From NCBI GenBank assembly GCA_016716705.1, contig JADJVF010000032.1, forward strand, positions 1 through 35,283: a stretch of 35,283 bases of DNA, in the 5' to 3' direction. Position numbers and translations under genes: made by a program. The notes beneath the pieces are model-generated. The model saw only the letters and a list, made by a program, of their open reading frames with translations, was not told where the DNA came from and searched no databases. Positions 1-8,887 of the stretch are shown in pieces. How positions within the stretch are numbered: position 1 is the first letter of the stretch; each line of letters opens with the position of its first letter. The stretch comes from Holophagales bacterium (GTDB lineage Bacteria; Acidobacteriota; Thermoanaerobaculia; UBA5066).

Positions 1-238
1 AACGCCCGTCGTCTGCTCCGACCGCGGCGGCCTGCCGGAGGCGGCGGGCGATGCGGCGCTCCTGGCGAGCCCCGACGATCCCGACGCCCTCGGGAACGCG
101 CTCGTCCGGCTCCTGACGGACGCGGACCTGGCGGCCCGCCTCTCCGCGCGCGGCCGGGAGCGGGCCCGGGCCTTCACCTGGGACGCGGCCTTCGCCCAGG
201 TCGCAGTCGCCTGGCGGGATGCGGCGGCGCCGCAGTGA
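1..238 (+). CDS. Glycosyltransferase, GT4-like, C-terminal fragment
   Basis: Only the last 78 codons lie in the window, read from base 2 to the TGA at 236-238. The peptide begins TPVVCSDRGGLPEAAGDAA, the C-terminal donor-binding motif of GT-B fold glycosyltransferases (family 1/4), where a conserved Gly-Gly-Leu/Pro-Glu segment contacts the nucleotide sugar. The rest is a helical tail ending WRDAAAPQ. The gene overlaps the next one by GTGA, so the two are probably co-translated in one polysaccharide operon. The sugar and acceptor cannot be told from this fragment. Confidence 0.8.
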   Translation, partial: TPVVCSDRGGLPEAAGDAALLASPDDPDALGNALVRLLTDADLAARLSARGRERARAFTWDAAFAQVAVAWRDAAAPQ

Positions 239-1368
239 AGGTCGCGCTCGTCCACGACTGGCTCACCGGGACGCGCGGCGGCGAGAAGGTCCTCCTCCAG
301 CTCGCCCGTCTCTTCCCGAAGGCGCCGCTCTTCACGCTCTTCCATTTTCCGGGGTCGGTCCCTCCCGAGATCGAGGACCGGCCCCTGACGACGACGTGGC
401 TCCAGCGCGTCGTCTCCCGCAAGCGGGACTACCGGTCGCTCCTTCCTCTCTACTTCCTCGCCGCCGAAAGCTGGGACCTCTCGGGCTTCGACCTGGTGAT
501 CTCCACGTCGCACTGCGTCGCGAAAGCGGCGATGCGGGGGCCGAAGGGCTTTCACCTCTGCTACTGCCACACCCCGGTCCGCTACCTGCACGACCAGTTC
601 GACGACTACCTCCGGGGGCGCGGGACGCTCGTGAAGGCCGCAGCCCGTCTCGTTCGTGTCCCCCTCCGCGCCCGCGACGTGGCCACGGTTCCGCGGGTCG
701 ACGCCTTCCTCGCGAACTCAGAGAACGTGCGCGAGCGGATCGCACGGATCTACGGCCGCCCGTCCCGCGTCGTGCCGGCGCCGGCCGACACGGCCTTCTA
801 CACGCCCGCACCGTCGCCGCGCCCGCGCGAGGGGATCCTCGTCGTCTCCGCGCTCGCCCCGTACAAGCGGCTCGACGACGCCCTCGAGGCTTCGGCTCGC
901 CTCGGGCGGCCCCTCACGATCGCCGGGTTCGGCCCCGAGGAGGACCGCCTGCGCGCTCTGGCGGGCCCGAACGTCCGCTTCGCCGGCTCGCCGTCCGACG
1001 AGAAGCTCCGGGAACTCTACCGGTCGGCCGAGGTCGTCCTGATGCCGGGCGAGGAGGACTTCGGCATCGTCCCCCTCGAGGCGCAGGCCTGCGGGACGCC
1101 CGTCGTCGCCCTCGGCAGAGGGGGCGCGCTCGAGACCGTCGTCGACGGCGTCACGGGTGTCCTCTATCTCGAAGCGGGCGCGGGCCCGCTCGCCCGCGCA
1201 ATCGAGCTGGCCCGCGCCAGGACGTTCGACACCGACGCTCTCGTGGAGAACGCCCGCCGCTTCTCCGAGCCCGCGTTCCGGGAGCGCTTCCTCGACGCCG
1301 CACGATCGGCCCTGACCGAATCCGGGCGCGAGGACCTCGCCCGCGCGCTTCCCCGTGCGGAACCTTAG
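235..1368 (+). CDS. GT4-family glycosyltransferase
   Basis: A 377-residue GT-B glycosyltransferase. It opens MKVALVHDWLTGTRGGEKVL, the glycine-rich N-terminal loop typical of GT4 mannosyl- and glucosyltransferases of O-antigen and exopolysaccharide clusters. The C-terminal half has the E-x7-E type motif EDFGIVPLEAQACGTPVVA near residues 281-299, which holds the nucleotide-sugar donor. The start is a GTG whose last two bases belong to the TGA of the upstream glycosyltransferase, a coupling arrangement seen repeatedly in this window. It ends at a TAG that forms part of a TAGAAT hexamer in front of the sugar-phosphate transferase. Predicted to be cytoplasmic or membrane-associated, adding a sugar to an undecaprenyl-linked intermediate. 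Donor specificity is unknown. Confidence 0.88.
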   Translation: MKVALVHDWLTGTRGGEKVLLQLARLFPKAPLFTLFHFPGSVPPEIEDRPLTTTWLQRVVSRKRDYRSLLPLYFLAAESWDLSGFDLVISTSHCVAKAAMRGPKGFHLCYCHTPVRYLHDQFDDYLRGRGTLVKAAARLVRVPLRARDVATVPRVDAFLANSENVRERIARIYGRPSRVVPAPADTAFYTPAPSPRPREGILVVSALAPYKRLDDALEASARLGRPLTIAGFGPEEDRLRALAGPNVRFAGSPSDEKLRELYRSAEVVLMPGEEDFGIVPLEAQACGTPVVALGRGGALETVVDGVTGVLYLEAGAGPLARAIELARARTFDTDALVENARRFSEPAFRERFLDAARSALTESGREDLARALPRAEP

Positions 1369-1371
1369 AAT
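1366..1371 (+). promoter_or_regulatory. Possible -10 element TAGAAT before the sugar-phosphate transferase
   Basis: TAGAAT overlaps the stop codon of the upstream glycosyltransferase and lies 15 nt before the GTG at 1387. A GGGAG at 1378-1382 could serve as ribosome binding site. No convincing -35 is visible. It matches the TAnnnT hexamers found just ahead of several other genes here and may be an internal promoter of the cluster. Confidence 0.35.
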
Positions 1372-1386
1372 CCCTCGGGAGACCGC

Positions 1387-2788
1387 GTGATCCAGAGACA
1401 GGCCCGACGCCTCCAGGCCACGTTCCTCGCATCCGACGTCGGCGCGACGTGTGCGGCGCTTCTGACCGCCTGGGTGATTCGATTCGAGACCGTCTGGCCC
1501 ATTCCCCTCGGGCCACAGCCGATCGGCAACTACGCGTCTCTCCTGCCGGTCATCTTCTTCCTGTGGCCGGTCGTCTTCTACTTCCACCGGCTCTACCAGC
1601 TGCGGCGGGACCGCTCTTCCATCGACGAGGCGCTCGCCATCGTCATGGCCGCCTCGCTCGCGACGCTCCTTCTCGTGGGTCTCCTCTCGTTCTGGCGGGC
1701 CTGGTCGTTCAACCGGGCGCTCCTGATCCTCTTCCTTCTCCTGGACATCCTCTTCGTCGCCCTCGGGCGATTCGCGATCTGGAGGTATCTCGAGAAGGTC
1801 TGGGCCGCCGGCGTGGGCGTCCGGAGGGCACTCGTCGTCGGCGCGGGAAACGCCGGGCGGGCGATCGCGGACAAGCTCCTCGACCACCCGGCCACCGGCC
1901 TGAAGCCGGTGGGATTCGTCGACGACGACGCGGGCAAGCGGGGCGAGGAGTACCGGGGTCTCGCCGTCCTCGGGACGACGGCCGACGTCCGGTCCCTGAT
2001 GGAGCGGTACGAGGTCGACACGATCTTCCTCGCACTCCCCGTCGACGCCTATCGGACCATGCTGGGAATACTGAAAGACGTCGGGAACGAGATGGTCGAC
2101 ATCCGGTTCGTCCCCGACCTCTTCCAGTTCGTCACGTTCAAGGCGGGCGTGGAGGACTTCGACGGCCTCCCGGTCATCAACCTCACGCAGCGCCCTCTCG
2201 AGGGGTGGAACTCGCTCGTGAAGAGGACGATGGACATCGTCCTGTCGGCCGTCGGGGCTCGTCGCCCTGGCCATCCTCCTTCCTTTCGTCGCGCTCGCGA
2301 TATGGATGGAGGACCGGGGCCCCGTCTTCTACACCCAGGAGCGCATGGGGCTGGACGGACGCCTCTTCCGGATCCTCAAGTTCCGCTCCATGCGGGTCGG
2401 CGCCGAAGACGAGACCGGCGCGGTCTGGGCGCAGGAGGGAGATACCCGGCGGACACGCGTCGGAGCCTTCCTGAGGAGCACCTCGCTGGACGAGGTCCCC
2501 CAGCTCGTCAACATCTTCACGGGAGACATGTCGCTCGTCGGGCCGCGCCCCGAGCGGCCGGAGTTCGTCCGCGAGTTCAAGGAGAAGTTCCCCCAGTACA
2601 TGCTCCGCCACCGCGTGAGGGCCGGACTCACCGGCTGGGCGCAGGTGCACGGCTGGCGCGGGAACACGAGCCTCTCCAAGCGCGTCGAGTACGACCTCTA
2701 CTACATAGAGAACTGGAGCCTCGCGCTCGACCTGCAGATCCTCTGGCGGACGGCGACGCGGAGCTTCCGGGACGAGAACGCCTACTGA
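1387..2788 (+). CDS. Polyprenyl-phosphate sugar-1-phosphate transferase (WbaP/WcaJ type), frameshifted
   Basis: Initiating enzyme of exopolysaccharide or O-antigen synthesis. It transfers a sugar-1-phosphate from a nucleotide sugar to undecaprenyl phosphate at the inner membrane. The N-terminal part (1387-2250) has several hydrophobic segments, then a Rossmann-like domain with VVGAGNAGRAIADKL near residue 150, and then KRTMDIVLSAVG. The conserved catalytic part continues in another frame (to 2788) with PVFYTQERMGLDG, LKFRSMRVGAED, GDMSLVGPRPERPEF and VRAGLTGWAQVHGWRG. Removing one G from the GGGG at 2254-2257 joins the parts as AVGLVALAILLPFVALAIW, restoring the membrane segment normally found there and giving about 466 residues, the usual family length. 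An indel error is likelier than a true pseudogene. The start is a GTG. The substrate sugar is undetermined. Confidence 0.85.
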
Positions 2789-2866
2789 TCGATCGTCCCG
2801 CGAGAACCCGGTACCTGCAGCGCGGCGGCCGTTCCCCGCGACCGCCTCCGCGCCGGCCCGGGGCTT

Positions 2867-3604
2867 CTACTTCGTCCGAAGGTGAATCGTCCCCTTGTAC
2901 GTTTCGACCCGGACGCGGGTGCCGCCGCGCACTCCTTCGACGTCGGCCTCGAACCGCCCCCTGCGGCCGATCTCCTCGTGGAGGTCGACGCGTTCGCCCT
3001 TTGGCAGGACCATCTCGATCTCGCCCTTGTAGGTCTCGGCGCGAATGTCTCCCGTCACCCGGTCGAGCTCCGCCACGGCGTCTCCCTTGTAGGTCTCGAG
3101 GTCGAGCTTCCCGACGAGGTGAGCCAGCCTCACGACCCCCTTGTAGCTGCTGACCGCGACGTCCCCGGCGAGCCCGTCCACCGAGATGCGCGACTTGTGG
3201 TCCTTCAGCCGTAGCGAGGCGCCTCGCGGAATGCGGATCTCGTAGTTCACGAAGGGTCGGGATCCGCAGTCACTCCCGAGCGTGAAACTCATCTTCGGCA
3301 GGTCGTCGTAATCGGACTCGACCCTCACTTCGCGACCGCCCCCTTCGATCCGCACCTGCGTCCTGGCGACGAGGTCCGCCCCGTCGTCGCACCTCCCGTC
3401 GGCGGCGACGACGGCCCGGACGTCGACCTCGCTGCGTTCCCAGGCCGTGATCGTCACGCGCCCCTTGTAGGTGTCGAGGACGAGACGGCCGTCCGGGACA
3501 AGGGCCAGGGTCTTTTCCACGACCCTGGACGGGACCTCGGCCGAGAAACCGGGAACGGCGAGGAGGGCGGAAAGGGCGAGGGTCGCGAGACGGACTCGGG
3601 CCAT
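2867..3604 (-). CDS. Secreted DUF4097-like protein with TYKG repeats
   Basis: A 245-residue protein with a signal peptide (hydrophobic residues 6-18, cleavage near GFSA). The motif T/S-Y-K-G recurs at residues 45-48, 153-156, 171-174, 191-194 and 235-238, and a degenerate DHKSR unit lies near 135. Spacing of about 18-20 residues in the middle, with alternating hydrophobic strands, suggests a right-handed beta-helix or stacked-strand fold as in DUF4097 proteins. Normally those show repeated V/T-S-G-D; here the loop is YKG. The ATG at 3604 was chosen because a GAAGGAG lies six bases upstream; the same frame stays open well beyond, but out of frame with the real neighbouring gene. It lies 62 nt downstream of the transglutaminase gene and is probably the last gene of that operon. 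Function unknown; a cell-envelope location is likely. Confidence 0.82.
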   Translation of the reverse strand: MARVRLATLALSALLAVPGFSAEVPSRVVEKTLALVPDGRLVLDTYKGRVTITAWERSEVDVRAVVAADGRCDDGADLVARTQVRIEGGGREVRVESDYDDLPKMSFTLGSDCGSRPFVNYEIRIPRGASLRLKDHKSRISVDGLAGDVAVSSYKGVVRLAHLVGKLDLETYKGDAVAELDRVTGDIRAETYKGEIEMVLPKGERVDLHEEIGRRGRFEADVEGVRGGTRVRVETYKGTIHLRTK

Positions 3605-3666
3605 GGCTTCTCCTTCGGATTCGCTCTCCGACGGATACGAACGCCGGGACCTCGAAGTTCCTCTCC

Positions 3667-5802
3667 TCACCGGGACGGGCCGCGGGACCGGAGCTCCTTC
3701 AGGAGACCGCCGAGCCGAACGACCTCGGATTCCGGCGTCGGACGGCCCCCGAACGACTCCGCGACGTAGGCGCCGACGATCTCCCGCGAGATGCGGCCCG
3801 CCCCGAGCTGGTCGGCCGAAGCGAGCGTCTCGGACGGCGCTGACGCGGGAGTCAGGTCGGCGCCCTGCCGTCGCAGGACCCGCTGGAGCTTCCTGTAGGC
3901 CGCCGAGGCGGGCGGCAGGCCCCGAGTCCCGAAGCCGCCGGTCCCCAGGGCGAGGCGACGCAGCAGGAGAACGGCCGCCACGGCGGCCGCAGCGCCCAGG
4001 AGGAGGAGCGCGGGGCGTTTCCAGCCTCCCCACGCGAACGCGCGAATCGCCCGGACCACGCCCTTCGCGGTCTCGGACGCCCCCTCGAAGCCCTCGCGGA
4101 CCGTCTGCGCGAGCGAAGCCTGGTCGGCCTGCGCGAACCCGAGGACGTAGCGGCCATAGAGAAACTCGAGGTTCTGGAAGAGCTGCCCGGCGCTCTGCAG
4201 GAGATTGACTCTCGTAACCCCCGGCCGCCCGGACGGAGGCGTCGGGTCGAAGGCGATCCACCCGTACCCCGGGCCACACCAGGCCTCCACCCATGCGTGG
4301 GCGTCCAGGCCGCGGACGAGGTAGTAGGAGCCGAAGGGGCCACGCTCGCCTCCGGCGAAACCGGTTACGAGGCGCGATGGAATGCCGTGCTCGCGCAGGA
4401 CGAGAGCCATGGCCGTGGCGAAGGTCTCGCAGTGCCCCGATCTTCTCTGCGTCAGGAACTCCTCGACAGGGTTCGGTCCCCATCGAGCGGAATCGACGGA
4501 GTAGAAGAAGCGCGTCGCGAGGTGGTCCGAGATCCGGCTCGCGAAGAGGAACGGGCTCGTCGCCGGGTCGACGCCCCCCGCGACGTCCTGGCCGAACGCG
4601 CGGAGCGTCTCCGATCCGATCGCTTCGCGGGAAGGGTCGAGGTCGGCAGGCGGCACGAGATCGACGGCCGGCTTCGGGCCGGAGAGGATCTCGACCCGGA
4701 AAAGCCGGGGGGGTTCGAAGGTCAGGTGGAAGTTCCCGGTTCCGTCCCTCACGAGCGGCACGACTCCATAGCGTCGGATCAGCTCGGGCGAGGCCACCCC
4801 GGAGATCGCCGTGACCGGGTAGGGGAGGAACCGGACACCGAGCGGGGCGATCTCGAAGGAGAGCCGGTGGAGGGGCTCGACGGGCGCGCTCCCGGGAGGA
4901 AGGAGCGACAGGCGCGCCCCCTCGCGCATGGCGACGACTCGCCCCTGACCGTCCGGCTTCTTCCAGACCCCGCCTGCGAACCGCGTGTGCGCCACGAGCC
5001 GGATCTTCAGGAACGGCGGGTCGTCGCTCACGGGCCCCTCTTCGACGGCCACGCGAAGGAACACCTTGTTCGTCTGCCTCAGACGGCCGTAGAGGTTCGT
5101 GTCGACCGTGTCGGAGAACCCGGTGTCGGCGGTGTCCCCTCCGGGAAGGCCCTGGATATAGGACGACTTCAGCCGCGGGAGGAGGATGAACATCGGGGCG
5201 GCGAGGACGAACGAGGCCGCCAGCGACGCCACTACGGCGCGCCGCGAGGGAATCTCGCGCGCCCTCTCGTCGCACCGCCACTCGTCGGGAGCGGCGGCAA
5301 GGTCCCGCCAGAGCGCCCACCGCGAAAAGATGGGCCAGGCGACGGCCGCATAGGCAGCGAGGAAGAGGAGGATCGTCGCGTGAGTCGACGTCGCCATCGA
5401 CGCCACCAGGAGGAAGGCCGCAAGCGTGAGGGTGACGGAGAAATCGCGTTCTCGCTTGATCGACGCGAGCTTCAGGACGGCCGTGAAGAGAAGGATGTGG
5501 AGGGCCGTCCGGAGAAGAGACCGGCCGCCGAGGCGGAAGCCGAACCAGAAGAGGGCGAAGTAGACCAGGCCCGCGAGGTTCAACCAGCGATCCGCAAGAC
5601 ACGGGATCCTGCCCGCCCGGACGAACCCGAGGAGGACCCCGAGGGCGGCCAGGTAGACGAGGAGGGCGGCCGGCTGAAGCGAGTCGCCGAACGCGAGGGG
5701 GATCGGACCGAGCGCCAGGAGGGTCCCCGCCGCGAGGATGCGCTCGCGACGGAACGGCAGGAGGGCCGGGTCGGGCCGCGCTTTCGCATCCTTCGCCATC
5801 AT
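3667..5802 (-). CDS. TgpA-like membrane transglutaminase (DUF3488 / transglutaminase core)
   Basis: A 711-residue integral membrane protein. The first ~200 residues hold about six hydrophobic segments. A periplasmic region follows with the transglutaminase core: catalytic Cys in RRSGHCETFATAMA, His in GLDAHAWVEAW and Asp in WIAFDPTPP, so the Cys-His-Asp triad is complete. A further membrane helix (LLLLGAAAAVAAVLLL) and a short cytoplasmic tail close the protein. This matches the TgpA/DUF3488 family found beside MoxR and DUF58 genes; a Pseudomonas member is required for viability, but the physiological substrate is unclear. The start is the ATG at 5802, whose ATGA overlaps the stop of the DUF58 gene, indicating translational coupling. 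An upstream extension to 6042 was rejected because it lies antiparallel in codon sense to the DUF58 gene. Confidence 0.9.
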   Translation of the reverse strand: MMAKDAKARPDPALLPFRRERILAAGTLLALGPIPLAFGDSLQPAALLVYLAALGVLLGFVRAGRIPCLADRWLNLAGLVYFALFWFGFRLGGRSLLRTALHILLFTAVLKLASIKRERDFSVTLTLAAFLLVASMATSTHATILLFLAAYAAVAWPIFSRWALWRDLAAAPDEWRCDERAREIPSRRAVVASLAASFVLAAPMFILLPRLKSSYIQGLPGGDTADTGFSDTVDTNLYGRLRQTNKVFLRVAVEEGPVSDDPPFLKIRLVAHTRFAGGVWKKPDGQGRVVAMREGARLSLLPPGSAPVEPLHRLSFEIAPLGVRFLPYPVTAISGVASPELIRRYGVVPLVRDGTGNFHLTFEPPRLFRVEILSGPKPAVDLVPPADLDPSREAIGSETLRAFGQDVAGGVDPATSPFLFASRISDHLATRFFYSVDSARWGPNPVEEFLTQRRSGHCETFATAMALVLREHGIPSRLVTGFAGGERGPFGSYYLVRGLDAHAWVEAWCGPGYGWIAFDPTPPSGRPGVTRVNLLQSAGQLFQNLEFLYGRYVLGFAQADQASLAQTVREGFEGASETAKGVVRAIRAFAWGGWKRPALLLLGAAAAVAAVLLLRRLALGTGGFGTRGLPPASAAYRKLQRVLRRQGADLTPASAPSETLASADQLGAGRISREIVGAYVAESFGGRPTPESEVVRLGGLLKELRSRGPSR

Positions 5803-6818
5803 CCGCTCGCCGCCCTGACCCGGTAGAGCGCGACGCCCGGAGGGAGGACGAGCGGTAGCGACGCCTCCGTTCCGACTTCGGCGAGGGCGAGCGCCGTGAG
5901 GACCGTCGACCGGTGGAGAGGACCCATGGCCGGCGGAACGAACTGGTCTCCGCAAAGGAGGCCGACGCGCTCGCCGCGCGAAAGAAACCTCAGGACGAGC
6001 CCGGTGGCCTCGCGGACCGCCTCCTCGAACGCCGCGTCCCACTCCGCTCCGGCCCGGGCGGGCCGTGCCGTCTCGAGCTGGACGACGATCTCGCGCCCGA
6101 GCTCGGAGGCGCGCTCCTTGACGATCGGCCTCCCCTGCCGCGCAGTCTGCGGCCAGTGGATGTCGCGCGGGTCGTCTCCCGGGACGGCCTCGCGGAGCTT
6201 CAGGATCTCCGCGCCGCGCCCCTTCCGTCGAGGGTCGATCCCGTCATCCACCGCCTCCCGTGCCTCGGGGGGCGGGTAGGCGGCCGCCTTTGGCCTCGGG
6301 AAGACGATCCTCTCCTCGTTGACCGGGTGGAGGCGTCCCTTGCGAAAGAGGCCGATCGGATAGCCGCTGAAGAGGAGGACCGACTCTACCCTCTGCCGTC
6401 CGCGGCGGGGGAATACGAGGTCGACGCCCCGCTCCGCTTCGCCCCCCGCGACGAGGCGCGGGAAAAGGAGAGGCGCCGCCTTTCCGGAAACCTTCACCAG
6501 GAGAGCGCTCTTCTCCCGAAGGGTCCGGTTCCCCAGGCGGAGGCGGAATCGGACCGGCTCCCCCGCAAAAACCTCGACGGGGCCTTGCAGGACGACGTCA
6601 ATCCCGTCGACGTTCCGCCGTGAGACGACTCCCGAGACGAGGAGGATGCCGAGGAGGAGCGAGAGGAGGACGTAGAGGCCGTTGTTCCCCGTGTTCGTCG
6701 CGCCGATGGCGACGACGAGCGTCGTGAAGACGAAACCCAGGCCGAGGTTCGTGACCCGGACGAGGATCTTGTCGTCCCACGGGATTTTCAGCCGGAGCCT
6801 GAGGACCGACAGCTTCAC
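5799..6818 (-). CDS. DUF58 domain protein
   Basis: A 339-residue protein with two adjacent hydrophobic segments (residues about 27-65) followed by a beta-rich region and the DUF58 signature DDPRDIHWPQTARQGRPIV, close to the family consensus D-P-R-x-I-H-W-x-x-T-A-R. DUF58 proteins, fused or linked to vWA-like folds, occur with MoxR ATPases and TgpA transglutaminases; the set is thought to act in envelope protein assembly or maturation, with no fixed reaction. The start is GTG at 6818 with GGGGAAG upstream. The gene lies 57 nt after moxR and overlaps the transglutaminase gene by ATGA. Confidence 0.9.
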   Translation of the reverse strand: MKLSVLRLRLKIPWDDKILVRVTNLGLGFVFTTLVVAIGATNTGNNGLYVLLSLLLGILLVSGVVSRRNVDGIDVVLQGPVEVFAGEPVRFRLRLGNRTLREKSALLVKVSGKAAPLLFPRLVAGGEAERGVDLVFPRRGRQRVESVLLFSGYPIGLFRKGRLHPVNEERIVFPRPKAAAYPPPEAREAVDDGIDPRRKGRGAEILKLREAVPGDDPRDIHWPQTARQGRPIVKERASELGREIVVQLETARPARAGAEWDAAFEEAVREATGLVLRFLSRGERVGLLCGDQFVPPAMGPLHRSTVLTALALAEVGTEASLPLVLPPGVALYRVRAASG

Positions 6819-6875
6819 GGTGTCTTCCCCTCGACTACGCCTCTGCCTCGACCATGCGTTCCCCGCGCGTCTCCG

Positions 6876-7838
6876 TCAGAGCGGGACGGCGACCTCGTCC
6901 AGGATCTTCTGCAGCGCCTCGCGCTCGCGGCGGCCGGCGCCCGTTCCTTCGTAGCGCCCGGTGGCGCTCGCGAGGATCCGGTGGGCGAGGACGGCCGGTG
7001 CGACCCTCTTCACGTCGTCGGGCGTCGCGAAGGGGCGCCCCGCGACGAGGGCGTGCGCCTGGACCGCCCGGAAGAAGCCCTGCGCGCCGCGGGGCGAGAC
7101 GCCGAGGACGAGGTCGCGGGTCGAACGGGTCCTCTGGACGAGCGACATCAGGTAGTCGAGAAGCTTCTCGGCGACGGTCACCCTCTCCACGGCCTCCTGC
7201 GCCCGCTTCAGCTCGTCGAGGGTCAGGACGGGCCGGACCGATGCGAGCGCCCTGTCGGCGCCTCCCGAAAGGAGGAGCCGCCGCTCCTCCTCGGCGACCG
7301 GGTAGCCGAGCGAGATCCGCATCAGGAACCGGTCGAGCTGGGACTCGGGGAGCGGGTAGGTTCCGAGGTACTCGATCGGGTTCTGGGTCGCCAGGACCAG
7401 GAACGGCTCGGGGAGCGGGCGGGTTTCGCCGTCCACCGTCACGCTCCGCTCGTTCATCGCCTCCAGGAGCGCCGCCTGCGCCTTCGGCGTCGCGCGGTTG
7501 ATCTCGTCGGCGACGAGGATCGGCGTGAAGACCGGCCCCGGGTGGAAGTCGAAGGACTGCGTCTGCTGATTGAAGATCGTCAGCCCGAGAATGTCCGACG
7601 GGAGCGTGTCGGGCGTGAACTGGAGACGGTGGACCCCGAGACCGAGCGCCTTCCCGAGCGCCATGGCGAGCGTCGTCTTGCCGACGCCGGGCACGTCCTC
7701 GATGAGGAGGTGCCCGCGCGAGAGGAGGCAGACGACCGCGTGCTCGACCGCGACGGCGGGGCCGCGGTAGACCGTCCGGACCGTGGAGACGAGACGCGAG
7801 ACGGCCGACAGCGCCCCGTCGGGCACCTGAGCGCTCAT
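6876..7838 (-). CDS. moxR: MoxR-family AAA+ ATPase
   Basis: A 320-residue MoxR ATPase. Walker A is GVGKTT at residues 51-56 within LLIEDVPGVGKTTLAMALG; Walker B is LVADEINRATPKAQAALLEAM; the sensor segment is FLVLATQNPIEYLGTYPLPE; and LDRFLMRISLGYP follows, all canonical. MoxR proteins act as chaperones for metal or complex insertion and partner with vWA/DUF58 proteins, here the next gene. The ATG at 7838 overlaps the TGA of the mannose-1-phosphate guanylyltransferase gene (ATGA), so the gene is coupled to a sugar-nucleotide enzyme upstream. Length and motifs are complete. Confidence 0.95.
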   Translation of the reverse strand: MSAQVPDGALSAVSRLVSTVRTVYRGPAVAVEHAVVCLLSRGHLLIEDVPGVGKTTLAMALGKALGLGVHRLQFTPDTLPSDILGLTIFNQQTQSFDFHPGPVFTPILVADEINRATPKAQAALLEAMNERSVTVDGETRPLPEPFLVLATQNPIEYLGTYPLPESQLDRFLMRISLGYPVAEEERRLLLSGGADRALASVRPVLTLDELKRAQEAVERVTVAEKLLDYLMSLVQRTRSTRDLVLGVSPRGAQGFFRAVQAHALVAGRPFATPDDVKRVAPAVLAHRILASATGRYEGTGAGRREREALQKILDEVAVPL

Positions 7839-8887
7839 CTCCGACCCTCGGCGAGGCTCTTCTCGACGCTGGCGCGGAGGAGGTCCGAGGAGCCCCGTTT
7901 CATCACGAGGAGACCGTCGGGAGAGTCGATGACCACGACCTCGGAGAGGCCGAGGAGCCGGATGGGGCGGTCGCCCGCCAGGATGAGGTTTCCCGACCCG
8001 CCTTCCTCGATCGCCGGGCCCGAGAGGACGGAGCGGCCGTCGCCTCCCCCGCGGAACTCGAGGACCGCCTCCCAGGAGCCGAGGTCGCTCCAGCCGCACG
8101 CGGAGGGGACCGTCCTCACCGCGCCGGCCTTCTCCATCACCGCGTAGTCGATCGAGATCGACCGGCAGGCTCGGAACGCCGCATCGAAGCCGGCGGCGTC
8201 GCCGGCGAGCCGGGACGCCCGGGCGGCGCGCATGGAGGCGAGGACGTCGGGGCAGAGCCTCTCCATCTCGGCAAAGAGGAGGCGGACGGAGAAGGCGAAA
8301 ATCCCCGCGTTCCAGTAGTGGTTTCCCGAGGCTGAATAGCGTTCGGCCTCCGCCAGCGGCGGCTTCTCGACGAACCGGACGACCTCCCGGACCCCGGGCG
8401 CCGTCTCGCGGCCCGCCTCGAGGTACCCGAAGCCGGTCTCGGGGCGCGACGGGGGAATTCCGAGGGTCAGGAACGCGTCCCCGGCTCGCGCGCTCTCGAC
8501 GGCCAGGGAGAGCGCGCGATGGAACTCGTCGACATCCCGGACCGCCTGGTCCGACGGCAGGACGACGAGGACGGCGTCGGGGTCCTCTTCCGAGACCGCG
8601 ATCGCGGCCAGGGCGATGGCCGGCGCCGTGTTCCTCCGATCGGGCTCGAGGACGAGACGGTCCGAGGGAAGACCCGGGAACTCCCGCTCGAGGTGAGGGG
8701 CGTGCGACGCACGCGCCGAAAAGAGGACGTTGCCTTCCCCCGTGACGCGGGCGGCCCGGTCGTACGTCTCCCGCAGGAGCGAGGCTTTCCCCGAGAGCGG
8801 GAGAAACGGCTTCGGGCGGTCGTCGGTGGAGAGGGGCCAGAGGCGGGTGCCGCTCCCGCCGGCAAGGATCAGAGCGCGGACGGTCAT
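7835..8887 (-). CDS. manC: Mannose-1-phosphate guanylyltransferase
   Basis: A 350-residue nucleotidyltransferase making GDP-mannose from mannose-1-phosphate and GTP. The N terminus LILAGGSGTRLWPLS followed by RPKPFLPL is the signature of the family. VVLPSDQAV, FVEKPPLAEA, YWNAGIFAF, SIDYAVMEKA and GWSDLGSWEAV follow in the usual order. The protein ends after this domain, so it lacks the mannose-6-phosphate isomerase domain of bifunctional ManC/AlgA proteins. GDP-mannose would feed the glycosyltransferases at the left edge of the window. The ATG at 8887 overlaps the murB stop by ATGA. The GMP specificity is inferred from motifs. Confidence 0.93.
   Translation of the reverse strand: MTVRALILAGGSGTRLWPLSTDDRPKPFLPLSGKASLLRETYDRAARVTGEGNVLFSARASHAPHLEREFPGLPSDRLVLEPDRRNTAPAIALAAIAVSEEDPDAVLVVLPSDQAVRDVDEFHRALSLAVESARAGDAFLTLGIPPSRPETGFGYLEAGRETAPGVREVVRFVEKPPLAEAERYSASGNHYWNAGIFAFSVRLLFAEMERLCPDVLASMRAARASRLAGDAAGFDAAFRACRSISIDYAVMEKAGAVRTVPSACGWSDLGSWEAVLEFRGGGDGRSVLSGPAIEEGGSGNLILAGDRPIRLLGLSEVVVIDSPDGLLVMKRGSSDLLRASVEKSLAEGRR

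Noticed and set aside
219..2474. A 751-codon plus-strand open frame overlapping the glycosyltransferase and sugar transferase
   Set aside because: It is Arg/Pro/Gly-rich with no motifs and is out of frame with two genes that have clear family signatures; very GC-rich DNA leaves such frames open by chance.
2867..5602. A 911-codon minus-strand frame ending in the TYKG protein
   Set aside because: Upstream of 3604 it is out of frame with the transglutaminase gene; the signal peptide and Shine-Dalgarno fix the start at 3604.
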